Below, in pieces: positions 1-6,683 of a stretch of DNA of 8,425 nucleotides; the stretch's first letter is position 1, and the number at the start of each line of letters is the position of its first letter. Origin of the DNA: a bacterium BMS3Bbin02 (GTDB lineage Bacteria; Actinomycetota; Acidimicrobiia; Spongiisociales; UBA5794); the NCBI GenBank assembly GCA_002898115.1, contig BDTL01000065.1:1-8425 (forward strand), given 5' to 3'. The notes under the pieces are model-generated. The model did no database searches, had not been told where the DNA came from, and worked only from the letters and a program-made list of their open reading frames with translations. A program made the position numbers and the translations under genes.

Positions 1-1
1 A

Positions 2-2272
2 ATGGACACCTTGCTCAGCATTGGCATGACTCCGGAGGTCCGGTCTCGTGTCGCTGACTGGTCGGATGACCGAACCGCCGCCACGGTGTGGCTGAGGTTT
101 GTTTCCGGATACGCCCACACCATCCGCCGAGTCACCCGAACTCGAATTGCGAAGATCGCCGATCCCATCACCGATACTTCCCCGATCGAGGCAATCGAAG
201 ACGCCGCTCATCAGATCGTCGCGGCGATCATCGACGAGACACAGAAGCCGATTCCGGACGCGATCTCGGATCAACTGGCCGAAGCAATCGAAGCCGTCTG
301 CGCGTCGTGGCAACGCTCACCCGCTCGCCAGGTCCGGACACAACAGAGCTTGGCCGACAGCCAGACGCCTGCCGTAGTTGTCCATGCAATGGTCCTCCCG
401 AAGGGTACGAGTGGCGGCGTGGGGGTGTCATTTTCGCGGTCGCCCGTGACAGGCAACCCCACTCTTTCGGGCAATTTCGACGATAGAGCACTACTTCCCG
501 AGGATTCACAACAGTGGTCCGCGTTGGCTGCTTCCGGGTTGGCCGACACAAAGAAGCTCCAAACCCTGAACGAGATCTTGGGTGCCCTTGAGCGTGACCT
601 CGGCTGTGTTGCGCGGGTCGATTTCGTTTCGGAGGATGAACGGCTCTGGTGTGTCGACGGGCGACCGGCGGATCTCGAACCGACCGCCTCGATCAGAACC
701 GCAGTTGATCTGGCTAACGAGGGTGTCATCTCTCGCCAACAGGCCCTTCTGGGAGTCGATCCTGACCATCTTGAAACTGTTGCGACTGCTCGGCTTTCAC
801 CACACTCAGAAACGGCTTTGACCTACGGCAGCGGCGCGGCGCCCGGAGCCGCATCTGGAGTTATCTGTCTCGATGTTCAAGCAGTCAACGATGCACGGAC
901 CCGCGACCTGCCCGCGATCCTCGTGACCCGGGAGATCCGACCCGAAGATGTCGTCAGCCTCGGTTCTGTCGCAGGTGTTTTGGCCGACCGGGGCGGGAAG
1001 GCTTCTCACGCTGCCCTCGTAACAAGGGGCATTGGCACACCCGCGGTGATCGGGGCGTCCAACATGTCGATAGACCTCCCGAATCGCACGATCAGCGTCG
1101 GTGGAACCGTGCTCGCCGAAGGTGACTGGATCACCCTCGACGGAACGACGGGGGAGGTGTTCGCGGGGAATCTCGGTCTCGAGAACCAGCCGGTGCCAGA
1201 AGAGATTACGACGCTTCTAGCGTGGGCTGATCAATGGAGAACGCTCGAAGTTTGGGGAAACGTCGACAATCCTGCCGCTGCGGCCCTCGTTCGAGCCGCC
1301 AAAGGAGAGGGGGTCGGGCTTGCCCGCACCGAGCACATGTTCTCGGGCGAACGGCTCTCGGTTGTCAGACAACTCCTCACAACTACCGACCAAAGAGCCC
1401 GCTCCATAGCACTGGGAGAACTAGAAGAGGCCCAGATCGGAGACTTCGAGACCCTCCTTACATCGATGGACGGACTGCCGGTCGTGGTGCGCCTACTCGA
1501 TCCACCACTCCACGAGTTTCTCCCCGATCGCGTCTCAGTTCTGCGTGATATTCGTTTGCACGCGACTCAGGGTCTCGACACGGCCCCACTCGAACGCATC
1601 GAACGCGCAGTGTCGCTCTATGAAGAGTCCAACCCGATGCTCGGTATGCGCGGAGTCCGTCTGGCGATTGTGATGCCCGAGATCTACCGGGTGCAGGTCC
1701 TGGCGGCACTTGAGGCGGTGCGCCGCCGTCTCGATGCGGGCGGCGACCCTCAACTTCATCTAATGGTGCCGCTTGTCGGGTCCGTGGAGGAACTGACTGT
1801 CGTGCGCAACATGATCGAGGAGGAGGTCCACCAGGCCGGTCGACTCCTGGAGGTCTCTGTAGGAACGATGATCGAACTCCCGCGGGCTGCACTGGTCGCG
1901 GATGCTATTGCGCTCCAGAGTGATTTCTTTTCATTCGGGACGAACGACCTCACCCAAACAACACTCGGGATCTCTCGAGACGATGCCGAGGAGGCGTTTC
2001 TCCGCACATACATCGATCGCGGCTTGCTGAGTGCGAACCCGTTCGAGACCCTCGATATCGATGGTGTCGGACAACTCATGAAGATGGCGATAACAAAGGC
2101 TCGATCCGTCAATCCCGAAATCAAGATTGGTGTGTGCGGAGAACACGGCGGCGATCCTGCCTCAATCGCCTTCTTCCACGCGATCGGCGTTGACTACGTG
2201 TCGTGCAGCCCGCCACGCATCGCTTCGGCTCGTCTCGCTGCGGCGCAAGCCGCCATCCGCGACAGCAAATAG
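2..2272 (+). CDS. ppdK: Pyruvate,phosphate dikinase family protein, 5'-truncated by the window edge
   Basis: Canonical PPDK interconverts ATP + phosphate + pyruvate with AMP + PPi + PEP in the cytosol. The visible 756 residues begin at the MDTLL stretch, which matches the internal PPDK motif PGMMDTVLNLG. The true start therefore lies upstream, and roughly 100 residues are missing against a usual length of about 870-900. Domain order is the rest of an ATP-grasp region (about 1-225), the swivelling phosphohistidine domain (about 270-385) with DRGGKASHAA and catalytic His336, then the PEP/pyruvate TIM barrel (about 400-756). By eye the barrel has every key residue of the Clostridium symbiosum enzyme: Arg442 in RTEHMF, Arg497 in RLLDPPLHEF, Glu625 in GTMIELPRAAL, Asn648/Asp649 in FGTNDLTQ and Cys712 in GVCGEHGG. 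The His-Cys spacing of 376 equals His455-Cys831. The ATP-grasp part is unusual: Glu323 is Asp207, Gln335 is Asp219, and the QGEDVVAG segment is not recognisable, while the Arg337 equivalent (Arg221) is kept. The family is certain; classical ATP-dependent activity is not. It converges with the next gene, 34 bp away. Confidence 0.93.
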   Translation: MDTLLSIGMTPEVRSRVADWSDDRTAATVWLRFVSGYAHTIRRVTRTRIAKIADPITDTSPIEAIEDAAHQIVAAIIDETQKPIPDAISDQLAEAIEAVCASWQRSPARQVRTQQSLADSQTPAVVVHAMVLPKGTSGGVGVSFSRSPVTGNPTLSGNFDDRALLPEDSQQWSALAASGLADTKKLQTLNEILGALERDLGCVARVDFVSEDERLWCVDGRPADLEPTASIRTAVDLANEGVISRQQALLGVDPDHLETVATARLSPHSETALTYGSGAAPGAASGVICLDVQAVNDARTRDLPAILVTREIRPEDVVSLGSVAGVLADRGGKASHAALVTRGIGTPAVIGASNMSIDLPNRTISVGGTVLAEGDWITLDGTTGEVFAGNLGLENQPVPEEITTLLAWADQWRTLEVWGNVDNPAAAALVRAAKGEGVGLARTEHMFSGERLSVVRQLLTTTDQRARSIALGELEEAQIGDFETLLTSMDGLPVVVRLLDPPLHEFLPDRVSVLRDIRLHATQGLDTAPLERIERAVSLYEESNPMLGMRGVRLAIVMPEIYRVQVLAALEAVRRRLDAGGDPQLHLMVPLVGSVEELTVVRNMIEEEVHQAGRLLEVSVGTMIELPRAALVADAIALQSDFFSFGTNDLTQTTLGISRDDAEEAFLRTYIDRGLLSANPFETLDIDGVGQLMKMAITKARSVNPEIKIGVCGEHGGDPASIAFFHAIGVDYVSCSPPRIASARLAAAQAAIRDSK

Positions 2273-2306
2273 CGCGCCGCTGCAGACAACGCGGCCTGTC
2301 AAGCGA

Positions 2307-2765
2307 CTACAGCCGCCCGGGGCGAATCCCCGGTCCGAACCCGCGGACCGACGATCGGACCGTTACCTCGGTCGCGACAAGCTTGACGATTTCGGCCGGT
2401 TCCGGGAGTAGGCCCGGAACAACCCAGGCCAGCCCGACGTGCTCATCGCGGTACTTTTCGAGCAGCAACCCGAGAGCGGCCGCTATCTCACGCTCCTCCC
2501 CGACACGGTGCGCGGTCCCGGCGATCACAACTGATTCCCAGGTCTGTCCATCATCACCGATGGTCACGACCTCAAAACTCACATCAGGGATCTCGGTGAT
2601 CGCCTGAAGCCTCCTACCGGGCGCCATTCGCATGTACACAACGTCTGCGTTGTGAGCAAAGGAGATCGGAGTGACGTAGGGTCGACCCTCCGCAATCACG
2701 CCGATGTGCCCAACCTTGGCGCGGTCGAGAATCGTCGATGCATAGTCATGTAGAGGACTCTCCAT
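2307..2765 (-). CDS. Pyridoxamine 5'-phosphate oxidase-superfamily (FMN-binding split barrel) protein
   Basis: This is a 152-residue cytosolic protein that probably binds FMN or a related flavin (F420 is possible). Its substrate cannot be told from sequence. The split-barrel pattern is clear: ILDRAKVGHIGVIAEGRPYVTPISFAHNADVVYMRM (about 12-47) gives the first strands and the turn typical of PNPOx-like and NimA-like proteins. Then come GRRLQAITEIPDVSFEVV (50-67) and WESVVIAGTAHRV (76-88), where a conserved Trp-Glu/Ser-Val strand usually sits. The C-terminal tail (about 138-152) is Gly/Pro/Arg-rich and probably unstructured. The reading frame is open for 30 more codons upstream, but those residues are basic and unlike the family. 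The ATG at 2765 puts MESPLHDYAS directly before the first helix and has a TANNNT box 6 nt ahead. It lies 105 bp downstream of bpa on the same strand, so co-transcription is possible but not shown. The superfamily call is good; the specific function is unknown. Confidence 0.85.
   Translation of the reverse strand: MESPLHDYASTILDRAKVGHIGVIAEGRPYVTPISFAHNADVVYMRMAPGRRLQAITEIPDVSFEVVTIGDDGQTWESVVIAGTAHRVGEEREIAAALGLLLEKYRDEHVGLAWVVPGLLPEPAEIVKLVATEVTVRSSVRGFGPGIRPGRL
2317..2349. terminator. Two adjacent GC hairpins at a convergent gene junction
   Basis: CCGGGG/CCCCGG (2317-2322 and 2328-2333, 5-nt loop) and GGTCCG/CGGACC (2332-2337 and 2344-2349, 6-nt loop) overlap by 2 nt and could be alternative stems. 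They lie just past the ppdK stop and inside the last codons of the opposite-strand gene. Neither is followed by a T run, so this is at best a GC-hairpin terminator of the kind often proposed in actinobacteria. The repeats may instead be a by-product of the Gly/Arg/Pro-rich C-terminus encoded here. Confidence 0.25.
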
Positions 2766-2771
2766 GACACC

Positions 2772-2777
2772 AACGTA
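2772..2777 (-). promoter_or_regulatory. Putative -10 box (TACGTT) for a leaderless flavoprotein transcript
   Basis: On the minus strand TACGTT fits the actinobacterial TANNNT -10 consensus and ends 6 nt before the ATG at 2765. There is no convincing Shine-Dalgarno sequence before this ATG, which fits a leaderless mRNA. No clear -35 box was found. A six-base degenerate motif is weak evidence alone. Confidence 0.3.
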
Positions 2778-2839
2778 CACGAGACCCCCGGATCGCCATA
2801 GGACCGACTTACCCCTGCGTCGAGACCTGATAGTGATGA

Positions 2840-2853
2840 GGCACCCGGGCGCC
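2840..2853 (-). terminator. Possible hairpin downstream of bpa
   Basis: On the minus strand GGCGC-CCGG-GTGCC can form a 5-bp stem (one G-U pair) with a 4-nt loop, starting 17 nt after the bpa stop codon. No U-rich tract follows, so termination activity is doubtful. Confidence 0.2.
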
Positions 2854-2870
2854 ATTTCCGCGACACACGA

Positions 2871-3377
2871 CTACAGGTACTGGCCGGCTCCCGGTCGCGA
2901 CGGGTCTGTCTTCTCAAGCGCCGGACGCCGACGCATCTCTTCAAGCTGTGCGGCCATCGAAGCTTGCTGTGACCACAAGGATGCCTGGATGCCGTGGAAC
3001 AGTCCCTCCAGCCATCCGACAAGCTGAGCCTGAACGATGCGAAGCTCCGATTCGGACGGGGTATCGGAGGCTATCGGCTGGAAGATCTCCGACAGTTCCT
3101 CCCGAAGATTCTCACCGAGTGATTCCTTGAGCTGCTCAAGCGAACTGTCGTAGATCGCCAGCAGCCTCGCACGTCCGGCCTCATCGAGGGGGGCCTGGCG
3201 TGCCTCATCAAGAAGAGCGCGGGTCATCGAGGCGACACGAATGAGACGCGACGGTTGGGTAATCGCATCGCCCTCACTGCGGTCCTCGGCTTGCTGTTCA
3301 TCCGGGCCATCGACGATCTGTGGCTTCACCGGCACGTCTTCACTCGTAGTTTGCTGATTGTCTTCGTTTCCATCCAT
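2871..3377 (-). CDS. bpa: Bacterial proteasome activator Bpa (ring-forming, ATP-independent)
   Basis: Bpa (Rv3780 in Mycobacterium tuberculosis) is a helical protein that forms a dodecameric ring. It docks on the 20S proteasome and opens its gate without ATP or Pup, allowing degradation of unfolded or specific substrates. The 168-residue product has the family layout. Residues 1-42 are an acidic, Gln/Glu/Asp-rich tail, presumably disordered. A helical core follows with SRLIRVASMTRALLDEARQAPLDEAGRARL (43-72), then the best-conserved stretch ELRIVQAQLVGWLEGLFHGIQASL (111-134). A flexible linker leads to the C-terminal Gly-Gln-Tyr-Leu (165-168), the motif that inserts into pockets of the proteasome alpha ring. 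The length is close to the 174 residues of the mycobacterial protein. The ATG at 3377 is chosen because the 29 residues before it are unlike the family and a TATCCT box stands 7 nt upstream. The gene is divergent from the acylase gene, with 71 bp between starts. Its presence implies a 20S proteasome elsewhere in this genome. Confidence 0.95.
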   Translation of the reverse strand: MDGNEDNQQTTSEDVPVKPQIVDGPDEQQAEDRSEGDAITQPSRLIRVASMTRALLDEARQAPLDEAGRARLLAIYDSSLEQLKESLGENLREELSEIFQPIASDTPSESELRIVQAQLVGWLEGLFHGIQASLWSQQASMAAQLEEMRRRPALEKTDPSRPGAGQYL

Positions 3378-3384
3378 GTTCACC

Positions 3385-3390
3385 AGGATA
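3385..3390 (-). promoter_or_regulatory. Putative -10 box (TATCCT) for leaderless bpa transcription
   Basis: TATCCT on the minus strand matches TANNNT and ends exactly 7 nt before the bpa ATG at 3377. This is the spacing expected if transcription starts at the A of the start codon. No good -35 hexamer lies at 16-18 bp. The only nearby ribosome-binding candidate, GGTG, is too close to the ATG. Confidence 0.4.
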
Positions 3391-3436
3391 CCGACCTTGA
3401 CGAGCTTTCTGGTTGCTATGCGGTAGAGGAAGTCCG

Positions 3437-3442
3437 TACGCT
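3437..3442 (+). promoter_or_regulatory. Putative -10 box (TACGCT) for the acylase gene
   Basis: TACGCT fits TANNNT and ends 6 nt before the chosen ATG at 3449, again suggesting a leaderless transcript. A TTGACG sequence at 3397-3402 resembles a -35 box, but it is too far from this -10 and has no good -10 partner at 17 bp. AGAGGA at 3425-3430 could be a Shine-Dalgarno sequence but is about 18 nt from the ATG. Confidence 0.28.
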
Positions 3443-3448
3443 CCTGGG

Positions 3449-6184
3449 ATGGATGACACGACACCCACAGACGGAGCGGACGGGCCCGACGCGCCCGACC
3501 CTGATGCTCTCGAACCGACCGGTCCCACTCAGGAGCTAACTGCTGTGGACGCTTCTGTTGAGACAGATGACTTCTTCGTGGCAGATCTCGGCCCTGGGAA
3601 TGAACCCAGCGAGAAATCTCGACGCCGCGGCAAGCCTAAACCTCCGACCGCCTTCAAGCAGCACCGCCGCAAGCGTTATCCACGGCTGCGCAAGATCGCG
3701 AAACGCTCGGGGATCGGGGTGCTTGTACTTGTCGTCGGGCTCCTCGTATTCATGGCCTGGTCCATGCGCCGACCGCTTCCAACGATCGATGGAGAGGTTG
3801 CCGTTCCGGGCCTCGTCGGTGAGGTGACCGTCATTCGAGACGAGCAGGGAATCCCCCACATCTATGCCGAGAACGTGAATGATCTGTTCCTGGCCCAGGG
3901 TTATGTGCAGGCCCAGGACCGATTTTGGCAGATGGATTTCTGGCGCCACATCAGTTCGGGCACTCTCAGCGAGATGTTCGGAAAGTCCCAGATCGAAACC
4001 GACGAGTTTCTCCGGACAATGGGATGGCGACAGCTTGCGGAGACGCAGTACGCTGAGGCCTCCGACATGAACCGCGTGGCGCTCGACGCGTATGCCGCGG
4101 GGGTGAACGCGTACCTCGCAGAACGGTCCCCGGCCGAATTGGACTTTGGGTACACGATCCTTGAGATGACCAACCGTTCCTACGATCCCGCACCGTGGTC
4201 GCCGGTGGACTCGCTGGCCTGGGGAAAGGTGATGGCATGGGATTTGCGAGGAAACATGGGCAACGAGATCGCCCGATCACTCCTGCTCAGTCAGTACACC
4301 CCGGAACAAGTCCAACAGCTCTTTCCCGACTACCCGGATAAGAATCCCCTCATCATCGGAGACACGAGCGGCAAGCGAACCTCCGCGACCGGGATCGACC
4401 CCGGTCCGGTGCAAATCGCCGATGCTCTCGAAGACGTGGTCGCGATGACTCGGACACTGGACGATCTCACCAAGGGCGGGACCCCCGGAATCGGCTCCAA
4501 CTCGTGGGTAATCAGTGGCGACCGGTCGGTGACCGGCGCCCCTATCCTCGCCAACGACCCTCACCTGGGCATCCAGATGCCATCGATCTGGTACCAGTTC
4601 GGACTCCACTGCACACCCGTCACCGATGCGTGTCCTTACGACGTTGCCGGGTTCTCATTTCCCGGCGTGCCGGGTGTGGTGATCGGCCACAACGCCCGTA
4701 TCGCCTGGGGTCTCACCAACCTGGGACCCGATGTCATAGATCTCGTCGTCGAACAAATCAATCCGGAAAACGCCAACCAATACCGTGTCAACGGCGAGTG
4801 GGTAAACATGAAGGTCCGCACGGAAACCATCATCGTCGCCGGCGGGAAAGACAAGACGCTCACGATTCGCTCGACACGAAATGGACCAATTATTTCCGGG
4901 GTGTTCGGCGATCTCGACGATTTCGGTGAGAACTCGGGACTGCCACTACCGCAGAACTATGCGATTGCGATGCGTTGGACCGCGTTGCAGCCGTCTCCCG
5001 GTATCACAGAAACGCTCCTGCGCCTCAACACCGCCGGCGACTTTGACGAATTCCGAGAAGCGTTGTCGTTCTTTGCGGTACCGGCACAGAACATGATCTA
5101 TGCGGATATCGACGGCAACATCGGCTATCAAACTCCGGGAATGATCCCGATCCGGCGCAACGGCGACGGACGACTCCCGGTGCCCGGTTGGATCGATGAC
5201 TACAACTGGGATGGGTTCATCCCGTTCGACGACCTGCCGACGCTGTATAACCCTGAAGAGGGGTACATCGTGACCGCGAACAATCCGGTCGTTGACGGTC
5301 GTTTCGATTACCTGCTGACGACTGACTGGACGTACGGATTCCGCGCTCGCCGACTCGTTGATCTTATCTCCGCCAACCAGCCGCTCGGCGTCGACGACAT
5401 GGCATTGATCCAGTTCGACGCGTACAACCTCAACGCTGAGACGCTACGCCCCGGCATCCTCCGAGCAATAAACTCCAACACAGCAGTCGAGCGTGAGGCT
5501 CGCGCGATCCTCGCCGAATGGAACCTGCAGAACCGTGCTGACTCGTCCGGTGCAGCGATCTGGGCGGCGACGTGGCGGGCAATGCTGGCCTTGACGTTCC
5601 AGGACGAACTGCCCGAGTCCCTGTGGCCCGAAGGTGGATCCCGGTGGTTCGTCGTGATGGAAGCCCTCATGGGGGACCCGACGGATCCCTTCTGGGATAA
5701 TCGGACCACATCGATCGTCGAAACTCGCGACGACATTCTGGCGCTTGCGTTCGCGAACGCGATCGCCGAGCTCACTGAACGCCTCGGCGATCGGCCCACG
5801 GCGTGGGAATGGGGTGACCTCCACCAGGCCGAGTTCCGTAACCAGACCCTTGGTGAGTCCGGCATCGGGCTGATTGAAGGGCGTTTCAACCGCGGCGGAT
5901 TCCGGACGTCAGGCGGGGAGTCGATCGTGAACGCGACGGGTTGGAACCCGGTTGACGGGTACCGGGTGGACTGGCTTCCCTCGATGCGAATGATCGTCGA
6001 CCTAGCAAACCTGGAGAACTCGCGCGCGATCCTTACGACCGGTCAATCGGGGCAGGTCTCCAGCGAACACTACATCGACATGGCTGTGGTCTGGGCCGCG
6101 GGCGGCAACTTCCCGATGCGGTGGGATCGAGCAGTCGTTGAGCAATCGGCCGAGGGAACTCTCCGACTCGTTCCTGCCCCATAG
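3449..6184 (+). CDS. Membrane-anchored penicillin acylase family (Ntn-hydrolase) protein
   Basis: Members are made as one precursor, cleave themselves before a Ser and use that new N-terminal Ser to hydrolyse amide bonds (penicillins, acyl-homoserine lactones, other N-acyl compounds). The 911-residue product begins with an acidic Asp/Pro/Thr-rich tail (1-50), then a strongly basic stretch (56-86). One hydrophobic segment follows, about 88-106 (IGVLVLVVGLLVFMAWSMRR), read as a signal anchor that leaves the catalytic part outside the cytoplasm. The alpha-chain region has GIPHIYAENVNDLFLAQGYVQAQDRFWQMD (134-163), a family hallmark. The autocleavage site is GIG-SNSW with catalytic Ser350. VPGVVIGHNARIAWGLTN is the usual beta-chain strand pair, and TANNPVV supplies the oxyanion Asn611/Asn612. 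No key motif is missing. The ATG at 3449 is preferred to a TTG at 3413, which would add 12 unlikely residues. The gene is divergent from bpa and convergent, 7 bp away, with the metallopeptidase. The substrate cannot be predicted from this sequence. Confidence 0.93.
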   Translation: MDDTTPTDGADGPDAPDPDALEPTGPTQELTAVDASVETDDFFVADLGPGNEPSEKSRRRGKPKPPTAFKQHRRKRYPRLRKIAKRSGIGVLVLVVGLLVFMAWSMRRPLPTIDGEVAVPGLVGEVTVIRDEQGIPHIYAENVNDLFLAQGYVQAQDRFWQMDFWRHISSGTLSEMFGKSQIETDEFLRTMGWRQLAETQYAEASDMNRVALDAYAAGVNAYLAERSPAELDFGYTILEMTNRSYDPAPWSPVDSLAWGKVMAWDLRGNMGNEIARSLLLSQYTPEQVQQLFPDYPDKNPLIIGDTSGKRTSATGIDPGPVQIADALEDVVAMTRTLDDLTKGGTPGIGSNSWVISGDRSVTGAPILANDPHLGIQMPSIWYQFGLHCTPVTDACPYDVAGFSFPGVPGVVIGHNARIAWGLTNLGPDVIDLVVEQINPENANQYRVNGEWVNMKVRTETIIVAGGKDKTLTIRSTRNGPIISGVFGDLDDFGENSGLPLPQNYAIAMRWTALQPSPGITETLLRLNTAGDFDEFREALSFFAVPAQNMIYADIDGNIGYQTPGMIPIRRNGDGRLPVPGWIDDYNWDGFIPFDDLPTLYNPEEGYIVTANNPVVDGRFDYLLTTDWTYGFRARRLVDLISANQPLGVDDMALIQFDAYNLNAETLRPGILRAINSNTAVEREARAILAEWNLQNRADSSGAAIWAATWRAMLALTFQDELPESLWPEGGSRWFVVMEALMGDPTDPFWDNRTTSIVETRDDILALAFANAIAELTERLGDRPTAWEWGDLHQAEFRNQTLGESGIGLIEGRFNRGGFRTSGGESIVNATGWNPVDGYRVDWLPSMRMIVDLANLENSRAILTTGQSGQVSSEHYIDMAVVWAAGGNFPMRWDRAVVEQSAEGTLRLVPAP

Positions 6185-6192
6185 ACGCGTCT
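6183..6192. repeat. 10-bp perfect palindrome spanning a convergent junction
   Basis: AGACGCGTCT is fully self-complementary. It covers the last two bases of the acylase stop codon, the whole 7-bp gap, and the final base of the opposite-strand metallopeptidase stop codon. Without a loop it is a poor RNA hairpin. It may be chance or a symmetric protein site. Confidence 0.4.
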
Positions 6193-6554
6193 CAGTATCG
6201 GTCGATCTCGCGCAGCCGGTCATCATCGATTCCGAGATGATGGGCCATTTCATGAAGCACGGTGCGTCGTATCTGAACTCGCAACTTCTCCTCGCTGAGT
6301 CCCATCGCCAGATGAGGTTCCATGAAGATCGAAATCCGATCCGGCATGGCACCGAAGTAGTTGCCTGCGCGATCCGGGAGCGGGATTCCGTGATATAACC
6401 CGAGCAGGTTGCCAAGAGCGGCCTGCTTGGCGTTCGGCCGGTCTTCCACGACGATGAGCACGTTGTCGACCTCGGCTGCAATGTCCGACGGTAGCCCGCT
6501 GAGCGCAGCGTCGACCAAAGTCTCAAACTCTGCCCTGGCCATGTTTTCTAACAT
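6192..6554 (-). CDS. Small zincin-like metallopeptidase family protein (former DUF1025)
   Basis: This is a 120-residue cytosolic protein with no signal peptide or membrane segment. Near the C-terminus it carries the zinc motif His101-Glu102-Met-Ala-His105-His-Leu-Gly-Ile-Asp-Asp111. The HExxH pair supplies two zinc ligands and the general base, and the GxxD end is typical of this minimal zincin family (Pfam Zincin_1). The rest also fits: ARAEFETLVDAALSGLPSDIAAEVDNVLIVVEDRP (6-40) is the usual start, then LLGLYHGIPLPDR (50-62) and MPDRISIFMEP (70-80). Length is normal for the family (about 115-140 residues). Peptidase activity has rarely been shown for these proteins and the substrate is unknown. 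The frame stays open 34 codons upstream, but that part does not look like the family. The ATG at 6554 is chosen; the ATG at 6542 (MARAEF) is a real alternative. GAAGAG abuts the 6554 codon and is too close to act as its ribosome-binding site. It lies 129 bp downstream of the molybdoenzyme gene on the same strand. Confidence 0.88.
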   Translation of the reverse strand: MLENMARAEFETLVDAALSGLPSDIAAEVDNVLIVVEDRPNAKQAALGNLLGLYHGIPLPDRAGNYFGAMPDRISIFMEPHLAMGLSEEKLRVQIRRTVLHEMAHHLGIDDDRLREIDRY

Positions 6555-6615
6555 CTCTTCGCTCTGGGTATCACTCCGCGCCACGACGGTCCAACCGTGG
6601 ATAGTAGCGAGTCGT

Positions 6616-6639
6616 GACGTGCCCGATCGACCCCACGTC
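6616..6639. repeat. Inverted repeat GACGTG / CACGTC upstream of the metallopeptidase gene
   Basis: GACGTG (6616-6621) and CACGTC (6634-6639) are perfect complements separated by 12 bp, with centres about 18 bp apart. They sit in the 129-bp gap (6555-6683) before the metallopeptidase start. That gap holds no other gene I can support. The layout could be a dimeric-regulator operator, but no family is assigned. Confidence 0.3.
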
Positions 6640-6683
6640 TCACAAGGTTTCACCACAACATTAGGCCGGGATTCGGAGAACCT

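Noticed and set aside
1234..1892. Open frames of 104 (+) and 144 (-) residues inside the dikinase gene
   Set aside because: Arg/Pro-rich compositions typical of off-frame reading in GC-rich DNA; the dikinase frame is conserved throughout.
2203..2607. Plus-strand frame of 134 residues across the ppdK end and the flavoprotein gene
   Set aside because: It overlaps two well-supported genes and has a low-complexity Ser/Arg/Pro composition.
3397..3402. TTGACG as a -35 box in the bpa/acylase gap
   Set aside because: No acceptable -10 hexamer lies 16-18 bp downstream on the plus strand.
5308..5889. Antisense frame of 193 residues inside the acylase gene
   Set aside because: Ser/Arg-rich with no recognisable motif; it is a shadow of conserved acylase codons.
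6002..6526. Minus-strand frame of 174 residues over the acylase 3' end and the metallopeptidase
   Set aside because: The overlapping frame holds the HExxH family motifs; this one has only biased composition.
6586..6598. Small inverted repeat ACGGT-CCA-ACCGT upstream of the metallopeptidase gene
   Set aside because: A five-base arm with a 3-nt loop is expected by chance in this base composition, and no T tract follows.
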